This document shows positions 43,446 to 54,740 of a stretch of DNA of 64,000 nt, piece by piece. The notes below the pieces were generated by a model that made no database searches, was not told where the DNA came from, and saw only the letters and a list, made by a program, of their open reading frames with translations. The stretch is from contig CM069873.1 of the NCBI GenBank assembly GCA_036172665.1, forward strand, positions 46,594,001-46,658,000. Reading direction: 5' to 3'. This DNA is from Prosopocoilus inquinatus. Taxonomy: Eukaryota > Arthropoda > Insecta > Coleoptera > Lucanidae. Positions within the stretch are counted from its first letter, which is position 1; each line of letters begins with the position of its first letter. The translations under genes and the position numbers were made by a program.

Positions 43446-45250
43446 TGAGTTTTTCGAAATGGTCGAAATCTTAAAATTGTCATTTCTCAGAAAGTGGTTC
43501 AGATTTCAATGAGATCTCTTTAAATTGAGTTAGTTTTAGCTTATTTATAAGGCCAGAAAATAACTTGATTTTCTTTAAATTCCATTAAAATTGAATTTTT
43601 CAATTTTTAGAATATTCTCATAATTTCACATACTAAAGCTTAACATCAGAATTTAATGTTTTTAGGGTGAAAACTTCAAAGACTTGTAATGGGAAAAAAT
43701 AATAAGAAAGGTTAATTATTGCATCAGACATTTGATTATTTACCGAAAAGTAAAATTTTTGCATATTTTTTACGTTTTTGATGCAAGGTGCCTTTCAGGA
43801 GATATACATAAATAAATATATATTCTAACTTGAGTACTCGGGAAATCTCAAGAAAAACTGATTCGTATGTCTGTTTCAAATTTTAACTTGAGTACTCGGA
43901 AATTCTCAAAAAAAACTGACTTTTATGTTTCTCCCGAGCACTCAAGTTAGAATTTTCATGAATCATCAACTTGAAACTTTCAGTTGTTTATTAAATATTT
44001 ACGTCTAAAAATAATATTTTCTCAATAACTCGTCGAATATCAGAATTGGACTGTACAAATTGTATATCATTGAAAAGCATACCAAAAATGCTATGGAATG
44101 GTGTGAAAATATATAGGCTGTTCTATTTGAAAAAATTGAGTTTTTGTTATTTATATTTATTCATATTCAAAAAGTCGTAGCAAGCCTTGGAACATCACTT
44201 CACGACTTAGCTTAATCTCAAATGATTGGCCACAGCCTTGGCATTGACTGAAAAAAATCGGTTACGTTATCTTTAGTGGTATAGAAGTTACGATTTTTTG
44301 ACTGGAACCTTGCATCCGGGAATCTTCAAGAAAAATTGATTCACATAAAAAAGTATGATTAATACGTAAAAATGACTTAAATAAATTTAACGCAGAATTT
44401 AGTGTAGAATCTAAAAAAAGTCAAAATGGGATATTTCAATTTAAAAAACGTAACTTTAATATTTTTATAATACTTGGACACCCTGTATACAAACAAAAAT
44501 AATTTTAAAATGTGCACTCCTATCATACAAAAAAAAAAATTCGAGTCGATAGGAATAGCAAGAAACTTTTACGGAGCTCTGGGACACCTGTATTTTTTAA
44601 AGATAATTAAATTGTGTTTTAACAGCTTCTAAAAACTCTAATCTATTCATGTTAATGAATTATTTTCACAAAAAGCCTGTAAATATTCGTTTACAGTGGT
44701 TTAAAGAGGAGATTTTTATTTATTTAGCTTACATGTTCAAGTCAGTAGGCACAGTATGAGATGGCTGTGGACTTCTTTACTGTCAAATCAAATTTTAATA
44801 ATAGAACTTGACTATAAATTACTTTAAAATGTAAAACCTTTGTTTTTGTATTGTAATGTGATCTGAAGTCTTCTTTAATGCCGATATATAGATTAACGCC
44901 CGTGCGCATAACGCAACGTTTACGCTACCGCCAAAACATCAGCCTTCCTTAATGAGTTGAGCTTGAGGCTGTTCATCTAGGTAACCGCGGAATCGTAACC
45001 GTCTGCAAAAAAATTGGTCATGATATATGTTTCGCGCTTGCGTCTACGTCAGATGTCATTTTAAGAATGAAATTTTCAGAAATTGTATTGCAATTTACAG
45101 TGGGAGGTAAAATGATTATTGATTTATAAGTATTTCAAAGATTTTTATTGTATTTGATCATTTTCAATGTTGACATGAAGTGGATTTTGATATTTGCGAA
45201 CCGCTTGCGACGTTGATCTACGTGAGCTGCTGGAAAAGTTTCTGGAAACG
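43445..45250 (+). repeat. Direct repeat, copy 2, with internal additions
   Basis: This is the partner of 41030-41670. Inside the extra segment, about 43829-43945 holds two tandem copies of AACTTGAGTACTCGG plus following sequence and one inverted copy (CCGAGCACTCAAGTTAGAAT). About 44483-44490 has CACCCTGTATAC, an element-end motif. No open frame is worth calling. Confidence 0.65.
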
Positions 45251-45369
45251 GTATGAAAAAACGCATATGAAATTTGGTAAACGCTATCATCGTTTTTCGA
45301 AGTATTCGCCTTTGACGTCAATACACTTTTGCATACCTCGAACCAATTTCTAAAGCACGTTTTCCATTC

Positions 45370-46044
45370 TAAAGATGGTACCTCAAAAACCAGTGTCCGG
45401 AAGTTTCAACCGCTGCTTCAGCCGACGAAAATCGCTTACCACGCATTTTATTTTTGATACTTGGGAACAAAAAGAAATCATTAGGTGATAAATCATGGAC
45501 AATGAGTCAGTCAAACGGTAGATTGTTGTTTACTTTCTGGCTCGTACGAATAGATCCATCTTTCGTCACCAGTAACGATGTTATAAATTAAATTTGAACG
45601 ACCTCCATTGAATTTCTTGAGCATTTCTTCGCACCATTTGACACGACCCTGCTTTTGCGCTTCTGTTAAATTGTGTGGGATCCAACGACTGCAAAGCTTT
45701 CGTACGTTCAAATGATCATGCAAAATCTGGTGTATTGCTCTCATGTCAATGCGTAAGCATGCTTGAATCTCACGGTATGTCACATGTCAATCTCCCTCAA
45801 GCATTTCACGCACAGTATCTACATTAGTGGCAACAACAGATTTTGATGGACGACCTTCACGAAATTCGTCACTGAGAGAGGTACGTTCATGCTGGAATTC
45901 AGAAGGCCAATTATAAACACTGCTCTTTGATGCTGCTTCATCTCCAAAAGCCAAATGAAGCCGAACGAGGCATTGTTTCGGCGTTAGACCACATTTGAAA
46001 TCGTAAAAAATCATGGTACGAAAATTTTCACGCGAGATTTCCAT
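45370..46044 (-). pseudogene. Mariner transposase with internal deletion
   Basis: The minus strand starts MEISRENFRTMIFYDFKCGL at 46044, as in the copy at 43104. It breaks near 45785 and continues with MTYREIQACLRIDMRAIHQI and WIPHNLTEAQKQGRVKWCEE up to GDERWIYSYEP, the first catalytic Asp. It then jumps to LSPNDFFLFPSIKNKMRGKR with the third Asp. The segment carrying the second Asp is deleted; it is present in the 54-kb copy. Adjacent sequence out to 46402 is the inverted partner of 40890-41774. Confidence 0.85.
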
Positions 46045-46402
46045 GTTTACACAAAATTACTTTTTCTCAAATGTTGTACAAACAAAACTAGTTCACTTGG
46101 ATAGGAATTGTCAATAGAATTATAGGCGAAAAACGTCAAATTTTTCAAATATGCGCAATAAGATGAGACTAACCCAGGATAAAGAAATCTCATTGAAATC
46201 TTGACTAATTTCCGAGTAGTAACTAATTTTACGATTTTGATCATTTCGAAAAACACTATTTTCTAACTAGGTAAAAATCACTCGGTATATCTGATAGGGG
46301 CTAAATAGGTTTTTAGACAAGCAGAAATTATTGCCGTAAAAAGTTTTTTCGAAAAATCAAAAGTAAAGATTTGTCCCACTTGATGCCAACTTTTTGGCGA
46401 TC

Positions 46403-47397
46403 ACTGTATATGTCTAATAGTGTTAACATAACGAAAAAGTTTGTACTCGCATCTATTCGTTACTTTAGATTTCGGTACCCGTTACAAAGTATTCGTTACG
46501 CGTTACTTTCGTTACTATAGTATAATTAAATAATAACTCGTTACTTTCGTTACTATACTATAATTAAATAATCAAATAACATGCGTGAATATAATTTTCA
46601 ACTTAAAATCGTAATATCCAATAAGATTACTTTTATTATAATTTGGTTTATTACAAAAAAAAACACTTTTATTACTTACTAAAAATGCATACATAAACAG
46701 TTGACTAACAATCTATTAAAAACGTAAGCAACTTATGACTGAAATTACTAAAATACCATCTGATCGGGAGCTCGCACTCTTTCGTATCGAAACGTGAGCG
46801 AAATCGTATGCTATGGTCATACGAGTAACGAAATGTTTTGGCAAGTAACGAATCGGTACTTCGAATCTCACGTTATACCCGTTACTCAGTAACGAATACA
46901 TACGGTTTGCAACAGCACTAATGTCTAAATGTAAGTAGATATAAATTAATATGTAAACACCTAAAATTAACCGTCAGAAAAACCTTACAAATAAGAGCTA
47001 ACCAAACAACACGAAATACAGAAATAAACAGTCCGAAGACCCGAAAAAAGTTCTTATTCTAACGAATAAATAAGTATATAATTCCTTATTATTTGATACC
47101 TAAAAATCCCGAAAAATAAAATAAAATATATATGTTATGTATAAATCGTAGGTTGTTTTTTGACGATTTATACATAATATATATATTTTATTTTATTTTT
47201 CAGGATCTTTAGGTATCAAATAACAGGGAATTATATACTTATTTATTCGTTAGAATAAAATATTTCGGGTCTTTGGACTATTTATTTCCGTATTTCCGTG
47301 TTATTTGATTAGCTCGTATTTTTAAGGTTGTTCTGGCGATTAATTTTAGGTTTTTGTATATTAATTTATATTTACTTACATTTAGACATATACAGGG
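46403..47397. repeat. About 490-bp palindrome with the hAT MITE inserted in its left arm
   Basis: Ignoring the MITE, 46403-46417 plus 46929-47148 is the inverted copy of 47166-47397, with only about 17 bp in the centre (near 47157). Landmarks are GTATATGTCTAAATGTAAG at the outer edge and AACGAATAAATAAGTATATA within. The right end continues into CAGGGTGAG. Arms are about 235 bp and nearly identical, so the DNA or its transcript could fold into a long hairpin. Confidence 0.9.
46418..46920. mobile_element. 503-bp hAT MITE with perfect 8-bp target duplication
   Basis: The ends are TAGTGTTAACATAACG at left and, read inward from the right, TAGTGCTGTTGCAAACCG. ATGTCTAA flanks both sides (46410-46417 and 46921-46928). 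Internally CGTTACTTTCGTTACTATA plus following sequence occurs twice, 40 bp apart, and GTTAC/GTAAC motifs are frequent throughout, as expected of subterminal binding repeats. No open frame of note. It interrupts the left arm of the palindrome that follows. Confidence 0.92.
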
Positions 47398-48185
47398 TGA
47401 GTTTTTTTCGATGTTTAGCATGGGGATCTTGGAAAGTAGCAGAGCTAGAGAGACGGATAATTGGGGAAAGATTTGTAGTTTTAGGTGGTCAGTTTAATGC
47501 AGCTTTTGTTTCTTACTGAAAGTTCATGCCTGCATAGATATTTCGAAAAAACTAAATTTTTACAATTTCGTTAAATGCAGATAGCTTGGTTATTCTTGAT
47601 TTTAGAGAAAAGTTGTAAAGGAGAAAGTTGCACTGAATTACGTTCTTAATTAAATAGTCGAACTAAATTTTCCATGTAAATTCCTATTTTCGAGTTATGA
47701 CATAAACTTCGATTTTTTTTTAATGGAAACCCTAATAGGCCATGGTTAAAAAAAGATAGCATTTTGTTTAACTTTCCAACAAAGTATACTCGATATGTAG
47801 AACTTTTGTTTCGAAGCCTAGTACACACTTGGATACAAAATCGCGCAACTTTATTTCAAAGTCTTGTTTCGCAATTGTTTCGAAACAGTTGCTAGACAAA
47901 ATGTGATGTACCTCGAGTGTTAGTGGACAAAATCGCAAAATTTTTGTTTCCTCTTATCAAATGGGAAATTTGAAACAGTGTTGCGTAACATTTGGACGTG
48001 AAAGAAAAAAAGATGGAAATCACAAATTCAATAAATCTCGCTCACAATCAATCACCTTCGTTTTTTATCGGCTCTGCTGTTTTTTTTAATTATGTGGTCT
48101 TAAAAAAAACTAAAAATGTCCGTGGTACAGCTTGCTTGTAGCTTTTTAGTAGAGTATAAAAATCGAATAAAAAAATAGACATACA
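47398..48185. other. No gene seen
   Basis: AT-rich sequence between the palindrome and the next element. The 63-codon frame at 47328-47519 crosses the palindrome edge and is not credible. Confidence 0.4.
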
Positions 48186-49956
48186 GGATGTTATCGAATA
48201 AGATAACAATAATTATACCACGTACAGACCACATTAAAATATTACAATGTAACGTAATTTATCTACATACAAAACTCTTTAGTTCCTGAGGTATAACCCC
48301 CTAAAGAGGGGTAACTTGAAACGAATTTTTTCTCAAATATATCTGGAACGGTTTGAGGTAGATCGTTGAAATTTGACACGCAGTGTAAGTGAAATACAGG
48401 GATGGATATATCATACGGAAAATTGAGGGTTCTTCACCAGTGGCGTAGATCCGGGTAAGTAGGTTATCATTTTAGTAAATAAGTTACTTATTGTCACTTT
48501 TTTAAGATTACTGAAACAAAAATTGAAATGTACGAATAAAATTGTACTAGAAATGTATTAAGTTCCATCTTCCCCAGATTAACCGATTTCGAGATAATTA
48601 GGTCGAAAGCAAAAACTCAATATTTCGAACAGCTTTAACTTACCTTGAAAACATTAGATGGAATTTTCTGCGTATTTTATATGTCAATGTGCAATACTTA
48701 ATTATTGCGTAGTTCTTTTTCTCAAAGTATGCTTTTCAAGTTGCTTTTATAGGTTATAACACAGAAACGAAACAATTTCGTATACCGGGTATCCCGCGCC
48801 ATGTGCTCACCCTTTTACAATCTTTATTTATTAATCGATTAACCTGAATTTTGGAAACATTCAATTAAACAAAAAATGGAATTTTTCGACATGCCGCTAG
48901 TCATCATAGGACTTCCGAGTTCGCCGGAAGTGATATAAACTTTCTTATTTTAAATGGAATACTCTATATATTTTTAGATATTTGAAATCTATGAATCATT
49001 ACAAGTCCGATCACTTATCAATTGGTAATTTTGGTTTCCATGACAACGAAAAAAAGCTTTTTTATTTTTCAATCTAGAAAGCTATGAATCGCATTTTTTC
49101 GATCTAATGCGATCAAGTATTTCGAGAAAATCGCTCTTTTGATATTATGATTTTTAACATTTTTGCAGTATTTGAAATTAATTAATTAATTAAGTCTTAA
49201 CTTATTTTTTTTCGATAGAACCTCATATGTTTCTTAGCTTAGTTCAACAGAACATTTTCTTCTGAGTACGCTGATACCAAATACGTCATATTTTTTCTTT
49301 GAAAATAATTTAAAATAGAGCATGTCTAATTGAAATTTTACACTCTATTTCAAATAACTTTCAAAGAAAAATGATGTATTTGGTATCAGCGTACTCAGAA
49401 AGAAATGTTCTGTTGAACTAAGCGAAGAAACATTGAGTTTCTATTTAAAAGAATGAGTTACGACCTAATGAAAATTTCAAATGCTGCAAAAATGTTAAAA
49501 ATCAAAACACAATCAAAGGAGTGATTTTCTCGAAACACTAGATCGCATTAGATCGAAAAAATGCGATTCGTAGCTTTCTAGATTGAAAAATAAAATTATT
49601 TTTTTTCGTTGTCATGGAAACAAAAATTATCACTTGATACGTATTCGGACAGGTAATGAGCAGTAGATCTTAAATATGTAAAAATATATATAGAGTGTTC
49701 CATTTAAAATAAGAAAGTTGATATCACTTCCGGTTTCGCCGGAAGTCCTATGACGACTAGCAGTATGTCGAAAAATTCCATTTCTTGCTTAATTTATTGT
49801 CTCCAAAATTCAGGTTAATCGATTAGTAAATAAAAATTCTAGAAGGGTGAGCACATGGCGCGGGACACCCGGTATAGATAAATTAAGTTAAATCGTAATA
49901 TTTTAACGCCAACAATACCTGCTATAATTATTGCCATCTTATTCGATAACACCCTG
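48186..49956. mobile_element. TIR element hosting the giant palindrome
   Basis: The ends CAGGATGTTATCGAATAAGA and, inward from the right, CAGGGTGTTATCGAATAAGA are flanked by TA and match for about 80 bp (48186-48268 and 49872-49956). Without the nested palindrome it would be about 680 bp. The interior left of the insertion (48270-48780) has no open frame. Confidence 0.85.
48783..49874. mobile_element. 1.09-kb giant palindromic element (foldback MITE)
   Basis: The element begins TACCGGGTATCCCGCGCC and ends in its reverse complement, flanked by TA. Almost all of it is an inverted repeat with a centre near 49328 and arms of about 500 bp. Landmarks mirrored on both sides are the TCACCCTT block, AATCGATTAACCTGAATTTT, TCGCCGGAAGTGATAT-type sequence and GGTATCAGCGTACTCAG. 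A second copy without its right end lies at 58149-58935 and a half copy at 26930-27240. Confidence 0.92.
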
Positions 49957-50199
49957 TAGAGGATTTAATTAAAAAATTCAAAATGTAATAAAGTTGAAAA
50001 AGATTTATGGACTTTATAAAACCCAACTTTGCCCAGAAAATAAATAGTTCAATATTTTGCTTTTCTTTTATTTTTAATTTTTTACTGAGCATGAGAACCA
50101 CATCAAGCAGCGATGGCTGCAGGCAACAATTCCAATATCGTTGACCATGGCAACGCACATACCAAAGGTTGAGGTTTCAATGACCGCAGCTAGTCAGTC

Positions 50200-50720
50200 T
50201 AGATCATGAAGTTTAAGGCAAAATGACGTAAGATCTTTTGACTTAATTGTATAGAAATCGAGAGAAACTATTTTTGACACATTTTGTTTTTGATGAAATT
50301 TGATATAAGTGTTTACAATTACTTTTTGCCCTGACATTGCAGTTAGATTGACGAATTGAAGCCAGTTTGTCACATAGTAAGTCATCCCATGCAAGGCGCC
50401 CATGCTTGCTGTCAAGACATAATGAAAACTTAAAAGAAAATTGTTGCAATTCGTTTTTGATAGCAGTGGGTCCGTCAAGCATCCTTTGTACAGCTGTTTC
50501 AGCCTTATTTAGGGCATCATCAGTAGAAGCGTAGCTCAAGAGTTCCACTGCAAACCAAAACGACTTGTCCAAGGATATTCGCAAATGCGATGTCAGATCA
50601 AAAAGCGATCGTAGGATGTCGGACAAGTCGTTTTGCTTCAAAGTGAAGCTCTCGAGCTACGCTTCTGCTGATAAAGCCCCAAATAGGACTGAAACAGCAA
50701 TACAGAGAATGCTCGAGGCA
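50200..50720. repeat. Palindromic repeat related to the 15.6-16.3 kb element
   Basis: Blocks shared with 15.7-16.3 kb include GTACAGCTGTTTCAGCC-like sequence, TTCGCAAATGCGATGT, CAAAAAGCGATCGTAGGATG and CATGCTTGCTGTCAA. About 50526-50571 and 50620-50665 are imperfect inverted copies around the TCGCAAATGCGA core. A 132-codon minus-strand frame (50243-50641) shares AETAVQRMLDGPTAIKNEL with the 15.7-kb copy. No family is recognised and the opposite strand is also open, so a coding role is uncertain. Confidence 0.65.
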
Positions 50721-51339
50721 TCCACTGTAACAAGAAGTTTTAATGCATTAATGTTAGTGCTCGTCTTTTTACTATCTAATAAGCTTCAAACAAGAAATAT
50801 TGGGAAAAATGGCCATTAATTTATTTCAAACTAAAAGCAAAAAAGATGCAAATCATTCGGATATAAATAACTAAATTACTATTCACTTGACACTCAAATG
50901 GTAAAATTCATATTAATTATTGCGTTTAGCGCTGTCGTTTAACGGTAAATTTCCAATTTCATAGAAAACGTCGCTTACGTTGTTTTGCATTGAACGTACA
51001 TACCTGTTTAAAAAACAGAGATGAAACACGTTCCGCAATACGCAAGCACCAAGCACGTAATGCAAATGTTGTCTGTTGTTTTACCTTGTGCTTGGCTGTT
51101 CATTATCGAGAGAAAAGATTTCATTACTAAAGAGAAAAACAGTTTAAACTAACCTCATTATACTTACACCTATTTGTATGCAATTCTCTTGGCAATTCCT
51201 TATGAGTTATGAGATGAATCTTATTTCATGCTTTTTTAAATGTAAAGTTAAGTAGATATAGGAGAAGAAGTGAGTGTGATCAGTCAAGTGGAAGTGGAAG
51301 AACAATAATGTCGAGAGGATCCAGTCCGCATATCAGTAA
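50721..51339. other. No gene seen
   Basis: Mixed-composition sequence between the palindromic repeat and the LTR-element remnant. No long terminal repeat with a matching partner downstream of 52.5 kb could be found. Confidence 0.35.
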
Positions 51340-52110
51340 TTAGAGAATTGGAATCGAATTCTAAAGATGAAGATTTCCTGTCCGAAGAAGCCAAACAGAT
51401 AATCCAATTAAAACCCAGGATCGTAAAAAAATTATTATGCATTGTAAATAGCAGGCGAGGTATCGAAAAAAAGTTTTGCGTTTGCGTCCCTTTAAGGAAC
51501 CCTTAAAATGAAAATAATGAAGGCCTACCATAATACTGCCACTGCAGGTGCTCATTTGGGAGTAGCAAAAACGTTGCCGCATAAACAAGATAGATATTGG
51601 TTGGAGTAACATGAGCTGAGGCGTTACGCATTGGTGCAATGACCGTGAAGATTGTTGCCGGAGAAAAACTCTAGCTCCTTCACCGAGAGCGGAACTACAA
51701 ATGTATATTCCAAATTGAAGATTAGAACGCGTAGTTATTGACATTTAGAAGAAGAAGAAAAAGAATTACCTCGAATTTTGATGCCTTATCATTCTAGTCG
51801 TCACGAAGCAACCAAATACTCACCGAATCTTTCTACTCTACGAAAGATTATGTGACTTCTCTACGTTGGTCTTTGCAGCAGAGTTATGAGATGGTAAGAA
51901 AACATTTGTATACCACCCATTTACGGAATAAATCATATTATGATCGCAACGTGCGTAAGAGAAAATTTGAGTGTGGTGAACTAGTTTTGGTTCATCACTC
52001 TATTCCTCATGTTGGTAAACTATGTACACGTCAGCGTAGACCAGGACAAGCCCAAAGGGAATTGGCAGTGCGTGAGCCATGTCGGCCATCGAAACGATGT
52101 TGACAAGAAG
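51340..52110 (+). pseudogene. LTR retroelement (Ty3/gypsy-like) integrase remnant, core deleted
   Basis: About 51500-51650 reads as the integrase H2C2 finger: MKIMKAYHNTATAGAHLGVA, then RYW, RRY and an APSPRAELQMYIPN phrase leading to RVVIDI. The sequence then jumps to MPYHSSRHEATKYSPN (about 51780), which is the end of the integrase core, so the region with the catalytic DDE residues is missing. The C-terminal part follows (LQQSYEMVRKHLYTTHLRNK, YYDRNVRKRKFECGELVLVH, 51878-52000). Several stops and frame changes are present. No gag, protease, reverse transcriptase or LTR pair is visible. Confidence 0.8.
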
Positions 52111-52114
52111 GAAT

Positions 52115-52495
52115 TAATCAAATTTAAAGAAATTAGGGATAATTTATACACTGTGCTGACAAGTTATTCCATGGTACGCTGTGTGTTGAAAGTTTTTTAT
52201 ATGGGGAAAGGTATAGCCTCAGAATTCCACAAGCGTTTTGGTGGAAGAAGTGAACCTTTACAATAAGACGTCAAAGTAGGTCGCATAGCATTTTTAAAGC
52301 GTAACAAACGTTAGATCTACTTGCTGGTGACCAAGAAAAGTTTTGATTTATCGATGTATGAAAATTTTGAAGCGTCTCTAAAATATTTACCAGACTTGGC
52401 GAAACAGCATGGAGTCACCAATCTAGTCATGCCGATGATCGGTTGTGACGTTACATAAAAAATTACTGAAAAACGTTTTCGCCAATATTAAACTG
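52115..52495 (+). pseudogene. Macro domain (ADP-ribose-binding) relic joined to the retroelement
   Basis: A single reading frame downstream of the integrase C-terminus shows a macro domain of the OARD1/Poa1 type, which binds ADP-ribose and removes it from proteins or from its esters. The signs in order are FKEIRDNLYT (first strand), MGKGIASEFHKRFGG (the family MGxGIAxxFxxRFG loop), VKVGRIAFLK, IYLLVTKKSFDLSMYENFEA, and HGVTNLVMPMIGCDV (the MPxIGCG loop). Stops at 52264, 52312 and 52456 lie in this frame, and the last cuts the domain right after the IGC loop. The frame differs from that of the integrase, with the change between about 52020 and 52110. It may be an element-encoded accessory domain or a host macro gene fragment. 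Confidence 0.7.
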
Positions 52496-53397
52496 TATCG
52501 ATTTCCACCAAATCGTAGGCAAGGATAGTTATTCGCTTCCAGTTAAAAATTTGCCTTCCACAATAGCGACTAGACCCACCAAACCTGATTCCGTTGTGTC
52601 GTCCTATGATAAGACATTCTCTCCAATACCCCGATTGAAGTCTAGATTAAACTCAAACGACCAGGTGATAAGAATTGTCTGAGATGATGCTAGTATATCT
52701 CTAAACAAGATTTGAGCCGAATAGACTCACGAGAGAATAAATTTCTGCATCACCATTGTCTACACAACGATCTATGATCGAATTACCAATACATGGAGAT
52801 CAAACATCCTAACCTGTGAGGCTCGTTTCAACATTATTTTCATTCAAGGTTATTAAAATTACTAAGGTTGCCTAGGTTTCATGAAAAGTGAGTCATGAAA
52901 CCATCATGAAACATCACAATAGTTCCGCTAAACTGCATCAAACGTTGCGTCTAACTTTAATAAATTTATACTTTCAATTGTGAGAAAATATGACATGTAA
53001 TAAATAATTGCATTTTCTTTTTAGTTTGAAGAAAAACAATTCTCTTAAATCCCGTTGCAAGTCCTTTTTGAAATCCCGAGAACTCTTATGATGTCACATC
53101 ATCTTGCTTTTCCTTTAAGTTCATCATTAAAAATATTATTTAAAGATTAGATTAGGTTTTAATTTAAAAAAAATGTATTGCAACGAACAAACAATTTTTC
53201 AGGAAACAAGAGTTATTTGTTATACAACACTGTAAAATAATTTTTTATCGATGAGTGAAAACGTTTCATTAATTTTCATGAGTCGATAATTAAATTTTAA
53301 TTTTAATTATTTTTTATGATTCTATGGTCCAGTGACCTTTGGAAAATTGAATGCACATTTGTAGCTTATTAATATTACTGTCAGCCATTACAGTAAC
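52496..53397. other. No gene seen; possible 3' part of the LTR element
   Basis: The first 300 bp is less AT-rich than the rest and may be the 3' end of the retroelement, but no polypurine tract or LTR boundary is clear. The rest is AT-rich without structure. Confidence 0.35.
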
Positions 53398-53541
53398 TTA
53401 ATTATGCCCGATTTCTTCACCTCCTGATAAATTTACCTGCCAGGTATTATCCTTGGAAACCATTGTACCGATAATAGTTTCCGAGGACACTACCTGGCAG
53501 ATAAATTTATCTGTAGGTGAAGAAATTCGACCTTAATTACA
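53398..53541. repeat. 144-bp imperfect hairpin
   Basis: Arms of about 60 bp (mirrored CTTCACCT, TAAATTTA, CTGCCAGGTA and GGAAAC blocks) surround a loop of about 16 bp, ATTGTACCGATAATA. Mismatches are scattered but the stem would be stable. The outer ends reach TTAATTA on both sides. Possibly a tiny foldback MITE. Confidence 0.8.
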
Positions 53542-54091
53542 CAAGGAACATTAACTAATGAATCTCTTACAATTACAAATTTTGAACATTTGAAACAAAA
53601 TAAGTAGCAACAAAACATGCAACGCACCAGCAAATATTTCTGTCAAATGACAAAGAGCTGTCAGAAATGCAGTAATTTCATAATCAGAAAAAGTTTCTTG
53701 TGGTAAATTTCTGTAACTCCTAAGCTTATAGACAGAATACAAAATATAAAAAAAAACTGTACATAAACAGCGTCAATGGAATACGTTGGAAAAAAATATG
53801 AATAAAATGGGAAAAACGTAGAATACGGGAACGATAAACAAAATACTATCAACGTTTCTATAAAAATAAAATAAAATGAAAATATGAAGGAAAAGCGAAA
53901 AGAACTTGCAGGAAAAACAAATGAAGGAAAAAAATTACGAGAAAAGCGAATGAAAAAACAAAAAAAAAAACAACAAACGCAGGGAAGAACTAACGAAAAA
54001 TTTAAAATGACTGTGAAGAACAAATAAAGTAAAAATAACTGTCGCAGCTCCTCTGGACGCCAAACTAAAAAAAAAAACACGTTATATAAGA
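53542..54091. other. Low-complexity sequence
   Basis: The A-rich stretch 53750-54080 yields a 139-codon Phe-rich frame on the minus strand, which is a product of base composition. Confidence 0.6.
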
Positions 54092-54740
54092 AAAGAAATC
54101 ATTAGGTGATAAATCAGGTGAATACGGACAATGAGTCATTAATTCAACATTTTTATTGGACAAAAAAATCAACTGTTTGACGGACTGAGTGAGAGCTGGC
54201 GTTGTCATGATGAAGAATAATTCGTCGATTTCGATTGTTTCTTCTTATTTGATCGATGACTTCCGGCAAACAAATTGTAGTATACCAATCAGCATTCATG
54301 GTTTTTCGATCCTCTAAAGCCACGGTTGCTACATGCCCAGTTAAACCAAAGAAACAAGCAGTCATTTGCTTCGGAGCACTGCGTGTACGGACAACTTTTG
54401 TTGGTTTTGGTTCATTTTGAAATACCCAAACGGTAGATTGTTGTTTACTTTCTGGCTCGTACGAATAGATCCACGTTTCGTCACCAGTAACGATGTTGTA
54501 AACTAAATTTGAACGACCTCCATTGAATTTCTTCATCACTTCTTCGTACCATTTGACACGACCCTGCTTTTACGCTTCTGTTAAATTATGTGGGATCCAA
54601 CGACTGCAAAGCTTTCGTACGTTCAAATGATCTTGCAAAGTCTGGTACATCTCGCTCAAGCATTTCACGCACAGCATCTACATTAATGGCAACAACAGAT
54701 GTTGATGGACGACCTTCACGAAATTCGTCACTGACAGAGG
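54092..54740 (-). pseudogene. Mariner (DD34D) transposase fragment with catalytic core
   Basis: The minus strand carries the second helix-turn-helix tail, then MMKKFNGGRSNLVYNIVTGD, WIYSYEPESKQQSTV, QMTACFFGLTGHVATVALED and LHHDNASSH, so the first and second Asp are intact. A frameshift near 54150 is followed by LSPNDFF with the third Asp, and the copy is truncated there at about 54092. The N-terminus is also truncated, and a deletion near 54645 removes part of the region before the GRPS linker. Spacing fits DD34D. Same family as the copies at 43.1 and 45.4-46.0 kb. Confidence 0.88.

Noticed and set aside
41030..45250. Direct repeats as LTRs of a retrotransposon
   Set aside because: No primer-binding site, polypurine tract, gag or pol lies between them, and the enclosed genes are DNA-transposon fragments.
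53661..54080. 139-codon Phe-rich frame on the minus strand
   Set aside because: It reads through A-rich low-complexity DNA, with no motif and biased composition.
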